DNA from: Spirochaetaceae bacterium
Lineage (GTDB): Bacteria > Spirochaetota > Spirochaetia > SZUA-6 > Bin103
Length of the DNA: 64,000 bases
Reading direction: 5' to 3'
Assembly (NCBI GenBank): GCA_028818385.1
Contig: JAPPNY010000158.1
Location: 1 to 64,000, forward strand
The notes under the pieces are model-generated. The model was given only the letters and a program-made list of their open reading frames with translations, did not search any database and was not told the origin of the DNA. This document shows positions 1-9,166 of the stretch, in pieces (the first letter of the stretch is position 1; each line of letters starts with the position of its first letter). The position numbers were made by a program, and so were the translations under genes.

Positions 1-68
1 TCTCGAATCCTCAATTCAGCCAACTTTCGGGCTGGAGCGCGAATAACCCGGGATAAAAGGTGCGATCG

Positions 69-119
69 TAGGAGGTGCGGTTTCGCTATCACCCATAGGA
101 GGTGCGACTGCGCTATCAC
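69..119 (+). repeat. Two 24-bp imperfect direct repeats
   Basis: Copies lie at 69-92 and 96-119 and differ at only a few central positions. Start-to-start spacing is 27 bp, so the repeat preserves a reading frame. The plus frame that joins the gene at 143 is open from about position 47 through both copies and would encode two glycine-rich nonapeptides of the form IGGA-x-x-LSP. No ATG, GTG or TTG occurs in that upstream extension, so the repeats are either a decayed 5' coding part or a leader feature. Confidence 0.6.
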
Positions 120-142
120 GTGGCCGTAGTCCAGCTGCCGGG

Positions 143-766
143 ATGGCTGGCTTTGCCGCCCTCGGGGCTGCTGGGATGGCAAGCGATGCCCCGTCGGGAA
201 GTGCGGGTTCTGTTGCCAAAACCATCATGGACGGAGCCGCACGTGTGATCCCGAGGCAGTGGGCCGAAAAGGCAGACGATTGGATCAGGCCTCGATTCTG
301 GAAGCCGGCCGGTCGTGATGTCGCGCTGATCAGTAGCGACGACAGAAAAGCTGTCCCGAAATACGAGTCGTGGCTCAGCCTTAGAGAAGGCAAATATCGA
401 CTAGAAGTGGAGTCGGAACATCCGTGGCAAATGAAGCTCATCCAGCCAGACATCGGGCAGTCTGACGGGCCATTGATCGATGCATTCGGTGCTGAGAACT
501 GGGAGTCAGGTGGCGTCGCTCGTATTGTCGGTCCCTACCACTCCAACTCGCGGCCAATTTTGGCAAGCATTCAGCATCGCGGCAGAGGGACATTCGCGGT
601 CGTGGCGTTGGCCATTGATGGGACGCACCAATGTCGTATGTACTACCAATATGAAGGGCAATTCGCAGTAGAAGATCAGCAGACGGGCATCATGCCGGGA
701 AAGGAATACCTATTGTATATCGTTGCCGACGGAGATTGGAGAATGGAACTGAAAGAAGGTTACTGA
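143..766 (+). CDS. Hypothetical protein with two similar W-containing beta units
   Basis: I do not recognise this 207-residue protein. The first 40 residues are rich in Gly, Ala and Ser. The rest holds two related segments: EGKYRLEVESEHPWQMKL near residue 82 and GKEYLLYIVADGDWRMEL near the C-terminus. Both follow G-K-x-Y-x-L-x-V, then W-x-M-x-L, a pattern seen in beta-sandwich domains of secreted proteins. Between them is a G-P-Y-H and RGRGTFAVVAL stretch. ATG 143 is the first normal start in a frame already open from about 47, so the true N-terminus is uncertain. The downstream gap separates it from the ATPase pair, so no functional link is implied. Confidence 0.5.
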   Translation: MAGFAALGAAGMASDAPSGSAGSVAKTIMDGAARVIPRQWAEKADDWIRPRFWKPAGRDVALISSDDRKAVPKYESWLSLREGKYRLEVESEHPWQMKLIQPDIGQSDGPLIDAFGAENWESGGVARIVGPYHSNSRPILASIQHRGRGTFAVVALAIDGTHQCRMYYQYEGQFAVEDQQTGIMPGKEYLLYIVADGDWRMELKEGY

Positions 767-1113
767 TCGCGTGCAGCCGGCTTGGCTCCTTCCAAACAAG
801 CGACCTGCAACAACATCGGTGCTGGCGCTGTTCCTGCATCGGCGGCGGTCGGACAACGCGGCGCCGGCCTGCGCCACTTTACGCGGAGACTCCATCACCC
901 CGCCCATCGCTCCACCTGTTGCCGGAGCCTGCCGGCCGATATACGTTTAGTCATGAATGTGCCCGAGCCACGTCTGTTCACGCCCCGCACAGGCGCTACC
1001 CCGTGGGCGCTCGCCGGCTGCCGCGACCGCGCAACGGAAACGGACGTGGCAGCATCCGCCGGACGGTCCCAGAACGGAATGACCGCCGGCAGTGCTCCGG
1101 GAGCTCTCGCGCC
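767..1113. other. Gap without a convincing gene
   Basis: This 347-bp stretch has open frames, but none looks protein-like and none has a good start. A weak promoter candidate for the ATPase gene is TTGCCG (919-924) and TATACG (940-945) with a 15-bp spacer. I see no repeats, hairpins or RNA gene here. Confidence 0.4.
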
Positions 1114-2304
1114 ATGACCGGACAGACGCCCATCGAACCGGCGACTCTGAAGAGAATCAGAGCCACGAACCTGCTGTCTTTCGGCCCTGAGGGCATCGAC
1201 CTCGAACTGTCTGCCCTCAACGTCCTCATCGGTCCGAACGGCTCGGGGAAATCGAACCTGTTGGAGGCCATCAGGCTGCTGCAAGCAGCTCCCCACGATC
1301 TGGCCGCTCCCGTCCGTACCGGCGGCGGCGTCAATGATTGGATATGGAGAGGCCAGCCGCAGTCCTCGGCGACGGTCGAGGTCGTCATCGACAACCCGCG
1401 TGGAAAACAACCGCTGCGGCACGTGATCGCGTTCAGAGAGTCTGGCCGCCGGTTCACCCTGGACGACGAGCGGATCGAGAACGAGCATCCCTACCCCGGA
1501 CAACCCGACTCGTACTTCTACTACAGACTCCAGGGCGGGAGCCCCGTGCTGAACGTAGTTGGAGACGACCGGCCGGAGCTTCAACGGGATGACGTCGAAC
1601 CCGACCGGTCGATTCTGTCGCAGCGGAAAGAGCCCGATCAATATCCGGAGCTCGCCTATCTGAGCACGTTCTACGAGGGCATCAGCCTGTACGGCTCCTG
1701 GGAGTTCGGGCGGAGCGCCGGCATCCGCAACGCGCAGAGAAGCGACGTTCGACCGAGTCCGCTGACCGAGAACCTGTCGAACCTTGGCATGTTCCTCAAC
1801 CGGCTGGCGCCGTATCCGGCCGCCAAAGCGCGTTTGACGGAGCATCTGACCGAGCTCTACGAAGGTATCACCGACTTCGAACTCTACTTCGATCCGAGCT
1901 CCGTACAACTCCTCTTCACGGAGGGCGACTACTCCATCCCGGCATCGCGCCTGTCCGACGGCAGCCTCAGGTATCTCTTTCTGCTCGCGGCGCTGCTGGA
2001 CCCGGAACCGCCCACGTTCCTGGGAATCGAGGAGCCTGAGCTGGGACTCCACCCGGATCTGCTTCCCAAGCTGGCGGACCTGCTGGTCGACGCGTCAAGC
2101 CGATGCCAACTCGTCGTGACCACACACTCCGACCTGTTGGTCGACGCGCTGTCCGAGCATCCGGAATCGGTAGTCGTATGCGAGAAGCACGACGGGCAAA
2201 CCAGCATGAGGCGTCTCGAACGATCGGACCTCGCCCGCTGGCTCGCACGGTATGGACTGGGGCAGCTCTGGACCAAGGGGAAGCTGGGTGGTGTGCGCTG
2301 GTGA
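1114..2304 (+). CDS. AAA family ATPase (RecF/OLD-like, AAA_21)
   Basis: This 396-residue SMC/RecF-type ATPase has its Walker A motif GPNGSGKS at residues 40-47, preceded by a typical N-terminal strand ending LNVLIGPNG. The signature region LSDGSLRYLFLLAALL is followed by Walker B FLGIEEPE at about 302-309. The late THSDLLVD motif is the switch histidine region of overcoming-lysogenization-defect-like ATPases. The frame stays open upstream to 736, but similarity to the family starts at the ATG at 1114. The stop overlaps the GTG start of the next gene by four bases, so the two are translationally coupled. Such ATPases usually act as sensors paired with an effector nuclease; that role is inferred here from the pairing. 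Confidence 0.88.
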   Translation: MTGQTPIEPATLKRIRATNLLSFGPEGIDLELSALNVLIGPNGSGKSNLLEAIRLLQAAPHDLAAPVRTGGGVNDWIWRGQPQSSATVEVVIDNPRGKQPLRHVIAFRESGRRFTLDDERIENEHPYPGQPDSYFYYRLQGGSPVLNVVGDDRPELQRDDVEPDRSILSQRKEPDQYPELAYLSTFYEGISLYGSWEFGRSAGIRNAQRSDVRPSPLTENLSNLGMFLNRLAPYPAAKARLTEHLTELYEGITDFELYFDPSSVQLLFTEGDYSIPASRLSDGSLRYLFLLAALLDPEPPTFLGIEEPELGLHPDLLPKLADLLVDASSRCQLVVTTHSDLLVDALSEHPESVVVCEKHDGQTSMRRLERSDLARWLARYGLGQLWTKGKLGGVRW

Positions 2305-2906
2305 GGGCGGAGATCTACGTCGAAGGTGGCGGGCCGCCTGGCAGAGTCACCAACATTCGATGCCGCGAGGGGTTTCGCAAGCTGCTGGCCAAGTGCGGCC
2401 TGGACAACAGCAGATTCCAGGTGACCGCCTGTGGAGGAAGCGGAGATGCCTGGAACGACTTCCTGGAGGCACATGCAGATGCCGGCGGCGCGTACTATGT
2501 CGCACTTCTGATCGACAGTGAGTCTCCCGTCGCGAACATTGAAGAGACGTGGAAACACCTCACCGAAGAGCATAACTGGCAGCGGCCTCCCGACGCCCGG
2601 GATGACCAAGTGCTTTTCATGACCACGTGCATGGAGACCTGGATCGTAGCGGATCGGTCGGCCGTGTCCGCGCACTTCGGTCAGTGCCTTCTGGTCAGCG
2701 AACTTCCTGACCTCGATGGTCTGGAGGAGTTGAGGCACGGCGCTGTGAAGGACCGGCTGCAGGCCGCCACCCGGAGCTGTCCGGCCCCTTACGGCAAGGG
2801 GCCGATTTCGTTCGAGGTGCTGAGCAGACTCGATCCGACAGTCCTGGAAGAACGCCTGCCGAGCTTTCGCCGGGCGCGCCGAGTCCTGACCGAAAGGCTG
2901 GGTTGA
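2301..2906 (+). CDS. DUF4276 family protein, partner of the AAA ATPase
   Basis: This 201-residue protein starts at GTG 2301 inside the stop of the ATPase gene. It begins RAEIYVEGGG and carries LLIDSES near residue 75, matching the E...D-x-E acidic pattern of DUF4276, a family with a TOPRIM-like appearance. The C-terminal half contains METWIVAD and YGKGPISFEVL, also typical of the family. Fused or adjacent AAA ATPase plus TOPRIM-like genes are the layout of anti-phage systems such as PARIS and OLD/Gabija. An effector nuclease role is inference, since I can see the acidic residues but not a proven active site. Confidence 0.8.
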   Translation: MRAEIYVEGGGPPGRVTNIRCREGFRKLLAKCGLDNSRFQVTACGGSGDAWNDFLEAHADAGGAYYVALLIDSESPVANIEETWKHLTEEHNWQRPPDARDDQVLFMTTCMETWIVADRSAVSAHFGQCLLVSELPDLDGLEELRHGAVKDRLQAATRSCPAPYGKGPISFEVLSRLDPTVLEERLPSFRRARRVLTERLG

Positions 2907-3164
2907 GGCCGGGTTCGGCTGAGCCAAACGACGCTCGGGATGGAGCGCGCGCGCGCTTTCGGACTCACCGGACGCCGAAGGGCGACGAACGGTCTCGGCG
3001 TTTGACCGCGCATGGAGACCGTGGCAAGATGATCGGCGAGCGTTCCAGGGCGCTTCCGGTCCGCGGACAGGGCTGAGCCCACCTGGCGGTCAGCAGAGTT
3101 TCGCATCTGACGACCTTTTCACACCCGAACGCGGGCATCGGGTACCCCACACGAGGAGGTTGTC
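2907..3164. other. Intergenic gap, nothing recognised
   Basis: No gene, RNA or repeat was recognised. The only clear signal is AGGAGG at 3154-3159, five bases before the GTG at 3165, which acts as the ribosome-binding site of the ankyrin gene. Confidence 0.5.
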
Positions 3165-5116
3165 GTGTCTCAGTCATCATCCGGATTATCGCCCCGCAGG
3201 GAACGCTCCCTGCCCGACCAGCCCAGTCTCGAACAGCTCAGGAAGCAGGCGCGTGATCTGCTGAACGCGCGTTCCGCCGGAGGGACGCGGACGCCGTCGC
3301 CGAGGTGGCGGCGCACGAGCGCAACCCCGATCCGGCGGGATTCTCGCTGGTCGACGCCCAGCGCGTGCTCGCCCGCGCCTACGGGTTCGCAAGCTGGGCC
3401 AAGCTCGCGGACGAGGTCCACCGCGCTGCCACTTCGCGCTTCTTCCGCGCCGCCGAGCAGGGGGACCTCCCGACCCTCCGCGAGCTGGTGGCCGCCCGTC
3501 CCGATCTGGTGAAGCTGGACCGTGCCGAAGACGACGAGCGCACGGCGCTGCACCTTGCCGTGCTCAACCGGGACCTCGCCTGCGCGCGCTTCCTGCTGGA
3601 GGCCGGCGCGGACCCGCACAAGGGCATCTACCCACACCGCGACGCCACTTCGCCGCTGACTCTGGCCGAGGACCGCGGCTACGACGACGACGTCGCGCTC
3701 ATCCGCGACGAACTGGACCGCCGCGCGGCGCAGGCCGGCGCCGACCCCGAACGGGACGACGACCTGTTCGACCTGGTCCGCGCCTGCGACCTGGACGGCG
3801 TCAAGCGGCTGCTGGAGGCCGCACCGGAGCGGATCGCCGAGGTCGACGCCCAGGGGCAGAAACCGCTCCACGCCGCGGCCGCGCAGGCCGACCTGCCGCT
3901 GGTGCGGTACCTTGCCGCGCGCGACGAGCATCTTTCCCAGCCGGACGCCGCCGGCCTGACGCCGCTTGACTGCGCGGTGTTGTCGTTCGGGTGGATGCAG
4001 CGCGACCGGGCGCCCGTGGCGCGGACCGCGGCGCAAGCGCTCGTCGACGCGGGCGCGGAGTTGACGCCGCGGGGCGCAGCGGCGCTCGGCGACCTCGCCT
4101 GGCTCCGGACGAGACCGAAGGAACGGCTGCAGGAGGTTACCGGGAGCTCCGGGGGCCTCCTCACGATGGCGGTCAGGTACGGGCACCCGGGGGTGCTGCA
4201 CCTGCTGCTCGCCAAGGGCCTGGATCCCGACGAACGCATCGACCTGGCCAATGTCGACGAACCGGCACAGAGCCGGGGCATGCCGCTCTGGCACGCCGCC
4301 GCCTACGGCGAGTACGCGATGGCCGAGGCGCTGCTCGACGCCGGGGCCGACGTGAACGCGATGGTGTACGCCTCCGGCCCGCCGATGGAGCGGGCCTACG
4401 GGGCACGCGACGAGCGGATGAAGGCCCTGCTGCGGCGCCGGGGTGCGGTCGTCTACGTCGAGACGATCGGCTTGTTTCGAGACCTCGCGGCCGCTCGGGA
4501 CGTCCTGACAGGCAGGGCCCCGGCGCTGACCGACCGGCACGACCGCACGGCGTACGAGCAACTGCTGTGGGCCGCGGCGTGCGGCGGGGAGCCGACGATC
4601 GTCGAGCTCTGCCTGCCCCGGGTCGAACGGCCGCCCGACGACCCATGGTGGAGCCAGATCCTGCAGCAGCCCATGCGCCTCTGGAACCACGGCCCGCTGG
4701 ACGGACCCAGCGGCCTCGACCGGTCCACCTACCCCCGCTGCCTTGAGGTGATCCTGGCGCACGGGGTCGATCCGGACGTCACCGACCACCACGGCTTCAC
4801 GACCCTGCAACACGTGGCGCAAGCCGGTGAGACGTGGGGCCGCCAGGTGATCACGGAGGAGGAGCGCGTGGCGTTCGCGACGCTGCTGCTCGACGCGGGC
4901 GCCGGCCTGACGCGGCGCGACCCGCTGCTCCGCTCCACGCCGCTGGGCTGGGCGTGCCGGTGGGGACGCGAGGAGCTGGCCCGGCTCCTGATCGACCGCG
5001 GCGCCCCGGTCGACGAGCCCGACGCCGAGCCGTGGGCGACGCCGCTGGCATGGGCGTCCGGGCAGGGCCACGGCGAGCTCGCCGCGCTGCTGCGCCGGCA
5101 CGGGGCGCGCCGCTGA
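3165..5116 (+). CDS. Ankyrin-repeat protein, frameshifted near its N-terminus
   Basis: The N-terminal module (PSLEQLRKQARDLLNA) is the usual beginning of a bacterial ankyrin family and starts at GTG 3165 behind a good AGGAGG. The following module, from DADAVAEVAAHERNPDP onward, is in another frame. One base appears to be missing between about 3270 and 3295. After the shift the protein runs for roughly 600 residues with many ankyrin repeats (for example TALHLAVLNRDLACARFLLEAGADP, given here in pieces: TALHLAVLNRDL and FLLEAGADP), ending in a repeat LAALLRRHGA. No signal peptide or transmembrane segment is seen, so it is probably a cytoplasmic protein-binding scaffold. Only the part after 3305 is translatable if the shift is real. 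Confidence 0.8.
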
Positions 5117-5164
5117 GCCGGCGCACGTCCGTCACCGCGGGGCGCACTTCCGCGAGGTTTCGGC

Positions 5165-5222
5165 TATCATCGTCCGTGGCGAACGAAGCACGGCAGCGAT
5201 TGCTGTTACCGGGTACGCCGTG
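5165..5222 (+). other. Short leader-like segment resembling the thrS start region
   Basis: TATCAT, five bases, then GTGGCGAACGAAGC, followed by a 15-codon frame ending at TGA 5220-5222. The same arrangement, TATCAT plus five bases plus ATGGCGAACGAAGC, precedes thrS at 9156-9180. It may be a truncated copy of the thrS promoter and start or a coincidence of promoter style. No protein function can be claimed. Confidence 0.35.
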
Positions 5223-5285
5223 AGCACCCGGAGATGCTGGGGAAGGTCAGGAACCGGCCCTCGCCGTCAGGGAGGGCGAAAGGAC

Positions 5286-6329
5286 GTGAACGACCAGTCG
5301 ATCGCTGCCGGAAATGAGTCCCGCGCACTGCAGGGCGCGCTCCGTCAGTACCGGCAGCCGTCGGTGGCACGGGGCGTCGGCCAGCTTGCGACCTCGGTCG
5401 TCCCGTACGTCGCCGGGATCCTCGCCATGGGTGCGATCGCGCAGCTCTCCTACCCGCTCAGCCTGCTCCTGGCCCTGCCGACCGCAGGCTTCCTGATCCG
5501 CATCTTCATCGTATTCCACGATGCGGGACACGGGTCCTTTCTCCCTGTCAGCCGCTGGAACCGAGCCGTCGGCTACTTCGCGGGGATCCTCGCCTTCACG
5601 CCGTACCGGTACTGGACCCACATGCATGCCATGCACCACGCCAACGCCGGCGACCTGGACCGGCGCGGCCTGGGCGACGTATGGACGATGACCGTGCAGG
5701 AGTTTGCCGATGCACCGCGCATCCTGCGCCTGGCGTACCGGGTGTTCCGGAACCCGCTGGTGCTGTTCGTCCTGATCGCTCCCCTCAGCTTCCTGCTCAA
5801 TCACCGCTTTCCCCGCAAGCACGCCGGCAGCCGCGCCAACCGGGCCATCATGTGGACCAACCTCGGGGTGGCGCTGTTCGTGGCCGCCATGTCGCTGCCG
5901 TTCGGGTTCGTCGACTTCGTCCTGGTCTTCACGCCGGTATTCGTGGCCGCCTCGATGGTCGGGACCTGGCTGTTCTACGTTCAGCATCAATTCGAGGACG
6001 TGTACTGGAGCCGCCGCGAGGGCTGGGAGTTTGCCAACGCGGCGTTGCAGGGATCCTCCTACCTGAAGCTGCCGCGGGTCCTGCAGTGGTTCACGGGCAA
6101 CATCGGCTTCCATCACGTGCACCACCTGAATCCCGGCATTCCCAACTACCACCTGGCGCGCGCACACCGCGAACAGCCGATGTTCCGCCAGGTTCCGGTC
6201 CTCCGCCTGCGTGATACGGCGAGATGCATGTCCGTGCGCCTTTACGATGAGACGACCCGGCAGATGGTCGGCTTCCGGGAAGGACTGCGGCGAGCCCACC
6301 TCGCACAGGCCGAGGGTGCTCCGGCGTAA
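5286..6329 (+). CDS. Fatty acid desaturase, membrane di-iron type
   Basis: This is a 347-residue integral membrane desaturase. All three histidine boxes are present: HDAGH near residue 78, HAMHH near 115 and HHVHH near 278. They are separated by long hydrophobic segments, as in the DesA/omega-6 acyl-lipid family. It would introduce double bases into acyl chains; that is double bonds, using an oxygen-dependent di-iron centre. GTG 5286 is preferred because it follows AAAGGA and GGAGG, while the frame upstream to 5220 is low-complexity. Electron donor genes (ferredoxin or cytochrome b5) are not adjacent. The substrate and the position of the double bond cannot be told from sequence. Confidence 0.88.
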   Translation: MNDQSIAAGNESRALQGALRQYRQPSVARGVGQLATSVVPYVAGILAMGAIAQLSYPLSLLLALPTAGFLIRIFIVFHDAGHGSFLPVSRWNRAVGYFAGILAFTPYRYWTHMHAMHHANAGDLDRRGLGDVWTMTVQEFADAPRILRLAYRVFRNPLVLFVLIAPLSFLLNHRFPRKHAGSRANRAIMWTNLGVALFVAAMSLPFGFVDFVLVFTPVFVAASMVGTWLFYVQHQFEDVYWSRREGWEFANAALQGSSYLKLPRVLQWFTGNIGFHHVHHLNPGIPNYHLARAHREQPMFRQVPVLRLRDTARCMSVRLYDETTRQMVGFREGLRRAHLAQAEGAPA

Positions 6330-6352
6330 CCCGAGGCTCCCGTGCCCCGCGA

Positions 6353-7669
6353 GTGACACCGATGGGACGTGAGTTCGTGCTGGTCGGCGGTCACGTGTTC
6401 GACACCGGTACGACCGGTTGGCTTGCCGACTGCGCCGTGCACGTGCGCGGCACGCGCATCGCCGCGGTGGCGCCGGTCGGCGAGTTGCCGCCGGAATCGG
6501 CAGTCGAGCGCATGGACGTGGCCGGCGCCTTCATCCTGCCGGGGCTGGTCGACGTCCACGTGCACTCCGAGGACTGGCACGCGCCCCTGTACCTGGCCAA
6601 CGGGGTGACGGCGGTTCGGGACGTCGGCTGCCCGCTCGATCAGACGATCGCAAGGCGGGAGGCGTGGAACCGCCCGGACGCCTGCGCGCCGCGCTTCGTC
6701 TGCACCGGACCACTGCTCGACGGCGACTCGGGCAAGAGCTGGACCGGCACGGCCGAGATCATCCGCACGCCGCGCGAAGCACGGATCCAGGTGGACCGCC
6801 TGGTGGACGCCGACGTCGACCAGATCAAGATCTACGCCGGACTCGACCGGCCGTGCACGCTGGCCGTGCTGGAGCGTGCGAAGCACCACGGCCGGTTCAC
6901 CGTCGCCCATCTGCAGGACCACATGCACGCCGCCGAGGCGATCGCCGCGGGGCTCGACGAGATCGAGCACTTGTCGGGGTTTGCCGAGGCGCTGTGGCCG
7001 GAGCGGCACGCGGCCGGCGAGCACTGGCTGGACCTGTGGCCGGATCTGGAGCCGGACCGCGTGCGGATACTGCTGGACACGGTGATCGACAGCGGCACCT
7101 GGCTGGCCCCGACACGAATCGTGTGGAAGCGCATCACGGACGCGGGCGACCCGCGCCACCTGCGCCACCGGCAGTTCGCCTACACCCCGGCCGAACTGCG
7201 CGCCTGGTGGGACAAGCTGTACGGCCGGACGGCCCCGGCGGCCGAGCGCGTGCGCCGCGTGCGCGCGCTGGCCGCCATGCAGATCATGACCGCGTCACTG
7301 GCCGAGCGTGGCGCCCGCATCGTCACCGGCAGCGACGCCCCGTTCTGCCACGTGATGCCGGGGTTCGGCCTGGTGGACGAGCTGGCGCTGCTGGTCGACT
7401 GCGGGCTGCAGCCTGCCCGCTGTCTGCGAGCGGCGACCCGCGACGCGGCGGAGGCGCTGCAGATGGAGGACCGGATCGGCACCGTGGCGGCGGGGCGCGA
7501 AGCGGACCTCATCGTCGTCCGCGGCGACCCGAGCCGGGACATCGAGGCGCTGCGCGACATCGATCTGGTGATCCGCGGCGGCACCCGCCTCGACCCGCGG
7601 GCGCTGCTCGACGCCGCCAGGGCCGACACGGCGCCCAGGCCGCCGCGACGCTTCTCCGACGACTATTGA
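6353..7669 (+). CDS. Amidohydrolase family protein (metal-dependent hydrolase)
   Basis: The 438-residue protein begins with the composite beta-domain strand FVLVGGHVFDTG and then VDVHVHSED, which supplies the H-x-H metal pair. A lysine in DQIKIYAGL (about residue 159) is in the right place for carboxylation. Further ligand histidines sit in VAHLQDH and EIEHLSG, and the catalytic Asp is in TGSDAPFCH. The C-terminal RIGTVAAGREADLIVV is the classic end of imidazolonepropionase/dihydroorotase-like members. GTG 6353 and ATG 6362 are both plausible starts. It probably hydrolyses a cyclic amide or a similar bond; the substrate is unknown. It converges on the sulfatase gene with a 19-bp gap. Confidence 0.88.
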   Translation: MTPMGREFVLVGGHVFDTGTTGWLADCAVHVRGTRIAAVAPVGELPPESAVERMDVAGAFILPGLVDVHVHSEDWHAPLYLANGVTAVRDVGCPLDQTIARREAWNRPDACAPRFVCTGPLLDGDSGKSWTGTAEIIRTPREARIQVDRLVDADVDQIKIYAGLDRPCTLAVLERAKHHGRFTVAHLQDHMHAAEAIAAGLDEIEHLSGFAEALWPERHAAGEHWLDLWPDLEPDRVRILLDTVIDSGTWLAPTRIVWKRITDAGDPRHLRHRQFAYTPAELRAWWDKLYGRTAPAAERVRRVRALAAMQIMTASLAERGARIVTGSDAPFCHVMPGFGLVDELALLVDCGLQPARCLRAATRDAAEALQMEDRIGTVAAGREADLIVVRGDPSRDIEALRDIDLVIRGGTRLDPRALLDAARADTAPRPPRRFSDDY

Positions 7670-7688
7670 GCTTGGCCGCAGCCGCCGC

Positions 7689-9161
7689 TCAGTCGTAGTA
7701 CGCCCTCACCCAGAGGTGCTCCTCCGGGCGCGGCAGCAGCGTGACCGGATCATCCACCCGGCCCACCGGCCGGCGATCGGCGCCCGCGATCCCGGTGCGC
7801 GCGTCGCCCAGGTCGTCGCGGCAGGCGTCCGCCAGGTCCAGCAGCTCCCGCACCACCGCCGGCTCCCGGCCGGACAGGTCGGTGGTCTCGCCCACGTCCG
7901 CCTCCAGGTCGTAGAGCTCGCTCGCCTCCAGCGCGGCCGGCACCAGCCCGCCGGTGTGGCGGCCCAGGTGCAGCTTCCAGCGCCCGCGACGCACCGCGTC
8001 CAGGCACCGCGTCGACGCGGAGTAGTAGCAGAACACCTCATGCGGGGTGCCGGCGCCGGGCCGGCCGGTCAAGAGCGGGGTAAGGTCACGGCCGTCGATC
8101 GTGCGGTCCGTGGGTTCCGTCGTGCCGGCCATGCGCGCGAAGGTGGGCAGCAGGTCCATGGTCGTGCAGAGCTCCCGGCACGCGGCGCCCGCGGGCACCG
8201 TGCCCGGGCGCCAGGCGATGAACGGCTCGCGCATGCCGCCCTCCCAGGTCGTGCCCTTGCCGCCCCGCAGCGGTCCGTTGCTGCCCGTGCCTCCGGTGCG
8301 CCGGCGCTGCCGGTCCCGCTCCCGCGACGCCGGCGCCACGCTCGCGCCGTTGTCGGACGTGAAGATCACCAGCGTGTGCTCGTCGATGCCCAGGTCCGCG
8401 AGCGTGTCCAGGATCGCACCGACGGTGAAGTCGACGTGCGCGACCGCCGCGCTGTAGGGACCGTTGCGCGAAGTTCGCAGGTAGTTCTGCGGGACGTGGA
8501 TCGGCAGGTGGACGTAGTGGTGGGCGAAATAGAGGAAGAAGGGCCGGTCGCGGTTGTCGTGGATGAACCGCAGCGCGTGCACGAGGTAGCGGTCGGTCAA
8601 CGACACCTGGTTGGGATCGGCCTCGACCACCCGGTCCTGCCGCAACAGCATGAGCGGCGGCATGCGCCCGATCTCCGGGGGCAGCTCCAGGTCGCAGTGC
8701 ATGTCGTTCGAGTACGGCAGACCCAGGAAGTCGTCGAACCCGTGCGCCGGCGGCAGGAACGCGCGCTGGTCGCCGAGGTGCCACTTGCCCACCATGCCGG
8801 TGGCGTACCCCTGAGCCCGGAGCAGCGAGGCGATGGTCACCTCGTCGCCGGACAGGCCGATCGCGTCGCCGGGGAACAGCACCGGCAGGTTCCCCTCCCC
8901 GGCTTCCAGCCCGACGCGCCGAGGGTAGCAGCCGGTGAGGAGGCCCGCCCGCGACGGCGTGCACACCGGCGACGGCACGTAGGCATCGGTGAAGCGCATG
9001 CCTTCCGCCGCCATCCGATCCAGCCGGGGCGTGTCGTGGTCGGCAGAGCCGTAGCAGCCCAGGTCGCCGTAGCCCAGGTCGTCGCAGAAGATGACGATGA
9101 AGTTCGGCGGCCGCGGCTCCGCTCCGGTGTCCATCGCTCGGTCCATGCCGTAGGGTATCAT
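7689..9161 (-). CDS. Sulfatase (arylsulfatase A-like)
   Basis: This is a 490-residue alkaline-phosphatase-superfamily sulfatase. The N-terminal metal motif CDDLGYGDLGCYG is followed by CTPSRAGLLTG, with Cys67 the residue converted to formylglycine. Further hallmarks are GKWHLGD, FTSDNGAS and a late LYDLEADVGETTDL region typical of N-acetylgalactosamine-6-sulfatase and arylsulfatase A relatives. No signal peptide is evident, so it may act on imported sulfated sugars. ATG 9161 gives a start only five bases from thrS on the other strand; ATG 9146 or 9134 are alternatives that would leave room for promoters. No formylglycine-generating enzyme is in the window. Confidence 0.9.
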   Translation of the reverse strand: MIPYGMDRAMDTGAEPRPPNFIVIFCDDLGYGDLGCYGSADHDTPRLDRMAAEGMRFTDAYVPSPVCTPSRAGLLTGCYPRRVGLEAGEGNLPVLFPGDAIGLSGDEVTIASLLRAQGYATGMVGKWHLGDQRAFLPPAHGFDDFLGLPYSNDMHCDLELPPEIGRMPPLMLLRQDRVVEADPNQVSLTDRYLVHALRFIHDNRDRPFFLYFAHHYVHLPIHVPQNYLRTSRNGPYSAAVAHVDFTVGAILDTLADLGIDEHTLVIFTSDNGASVAPASRERDRQRRRTGGTGSNGPLRGGKGTTWEGGMREPFIAWRPGTVPAGAACRELCTTMDLLPTFARMAGTTEPTDRTIDGRDLTPLLTGRPGAGTPHEVFCYYSASTRCLDAVRRGRWKLHLGRHTGGLVPAALEASELYDLEADVGETTDLSGREPAVVRELLDLADACRDDLGDARTGIAGADRRPVGRVDDPVTLLPRPEEHLWVRAYYD

Positions 9162-9166
9162 CGACT
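9156..9166 (+). promoter_or_regulatory. Minus-10-like hexamer directly before thrS
   Basis: TATCAT at 9156-9161 lies five bases before the ATG at 9167, and no ribosome-binding site intervenes. The spacing predicts transcription beginning at or near the start codon. No convincing minus-35 is visible. Confidence 0.4.

Noticed and set aside
69..119. CRISPR-like repeats near the left edge
   Set aside because: Only two copies with a three-base spacer; no array or cas genes anywhere in the window.
3170..5101. Long minus-strand open frame opposite the ankyrin gene
   Set aside because: Its translation is low-complexity Arg/Gly/Val-rich and mirrors the third-codon GC bias of the plus gene; no domain is recognisable.
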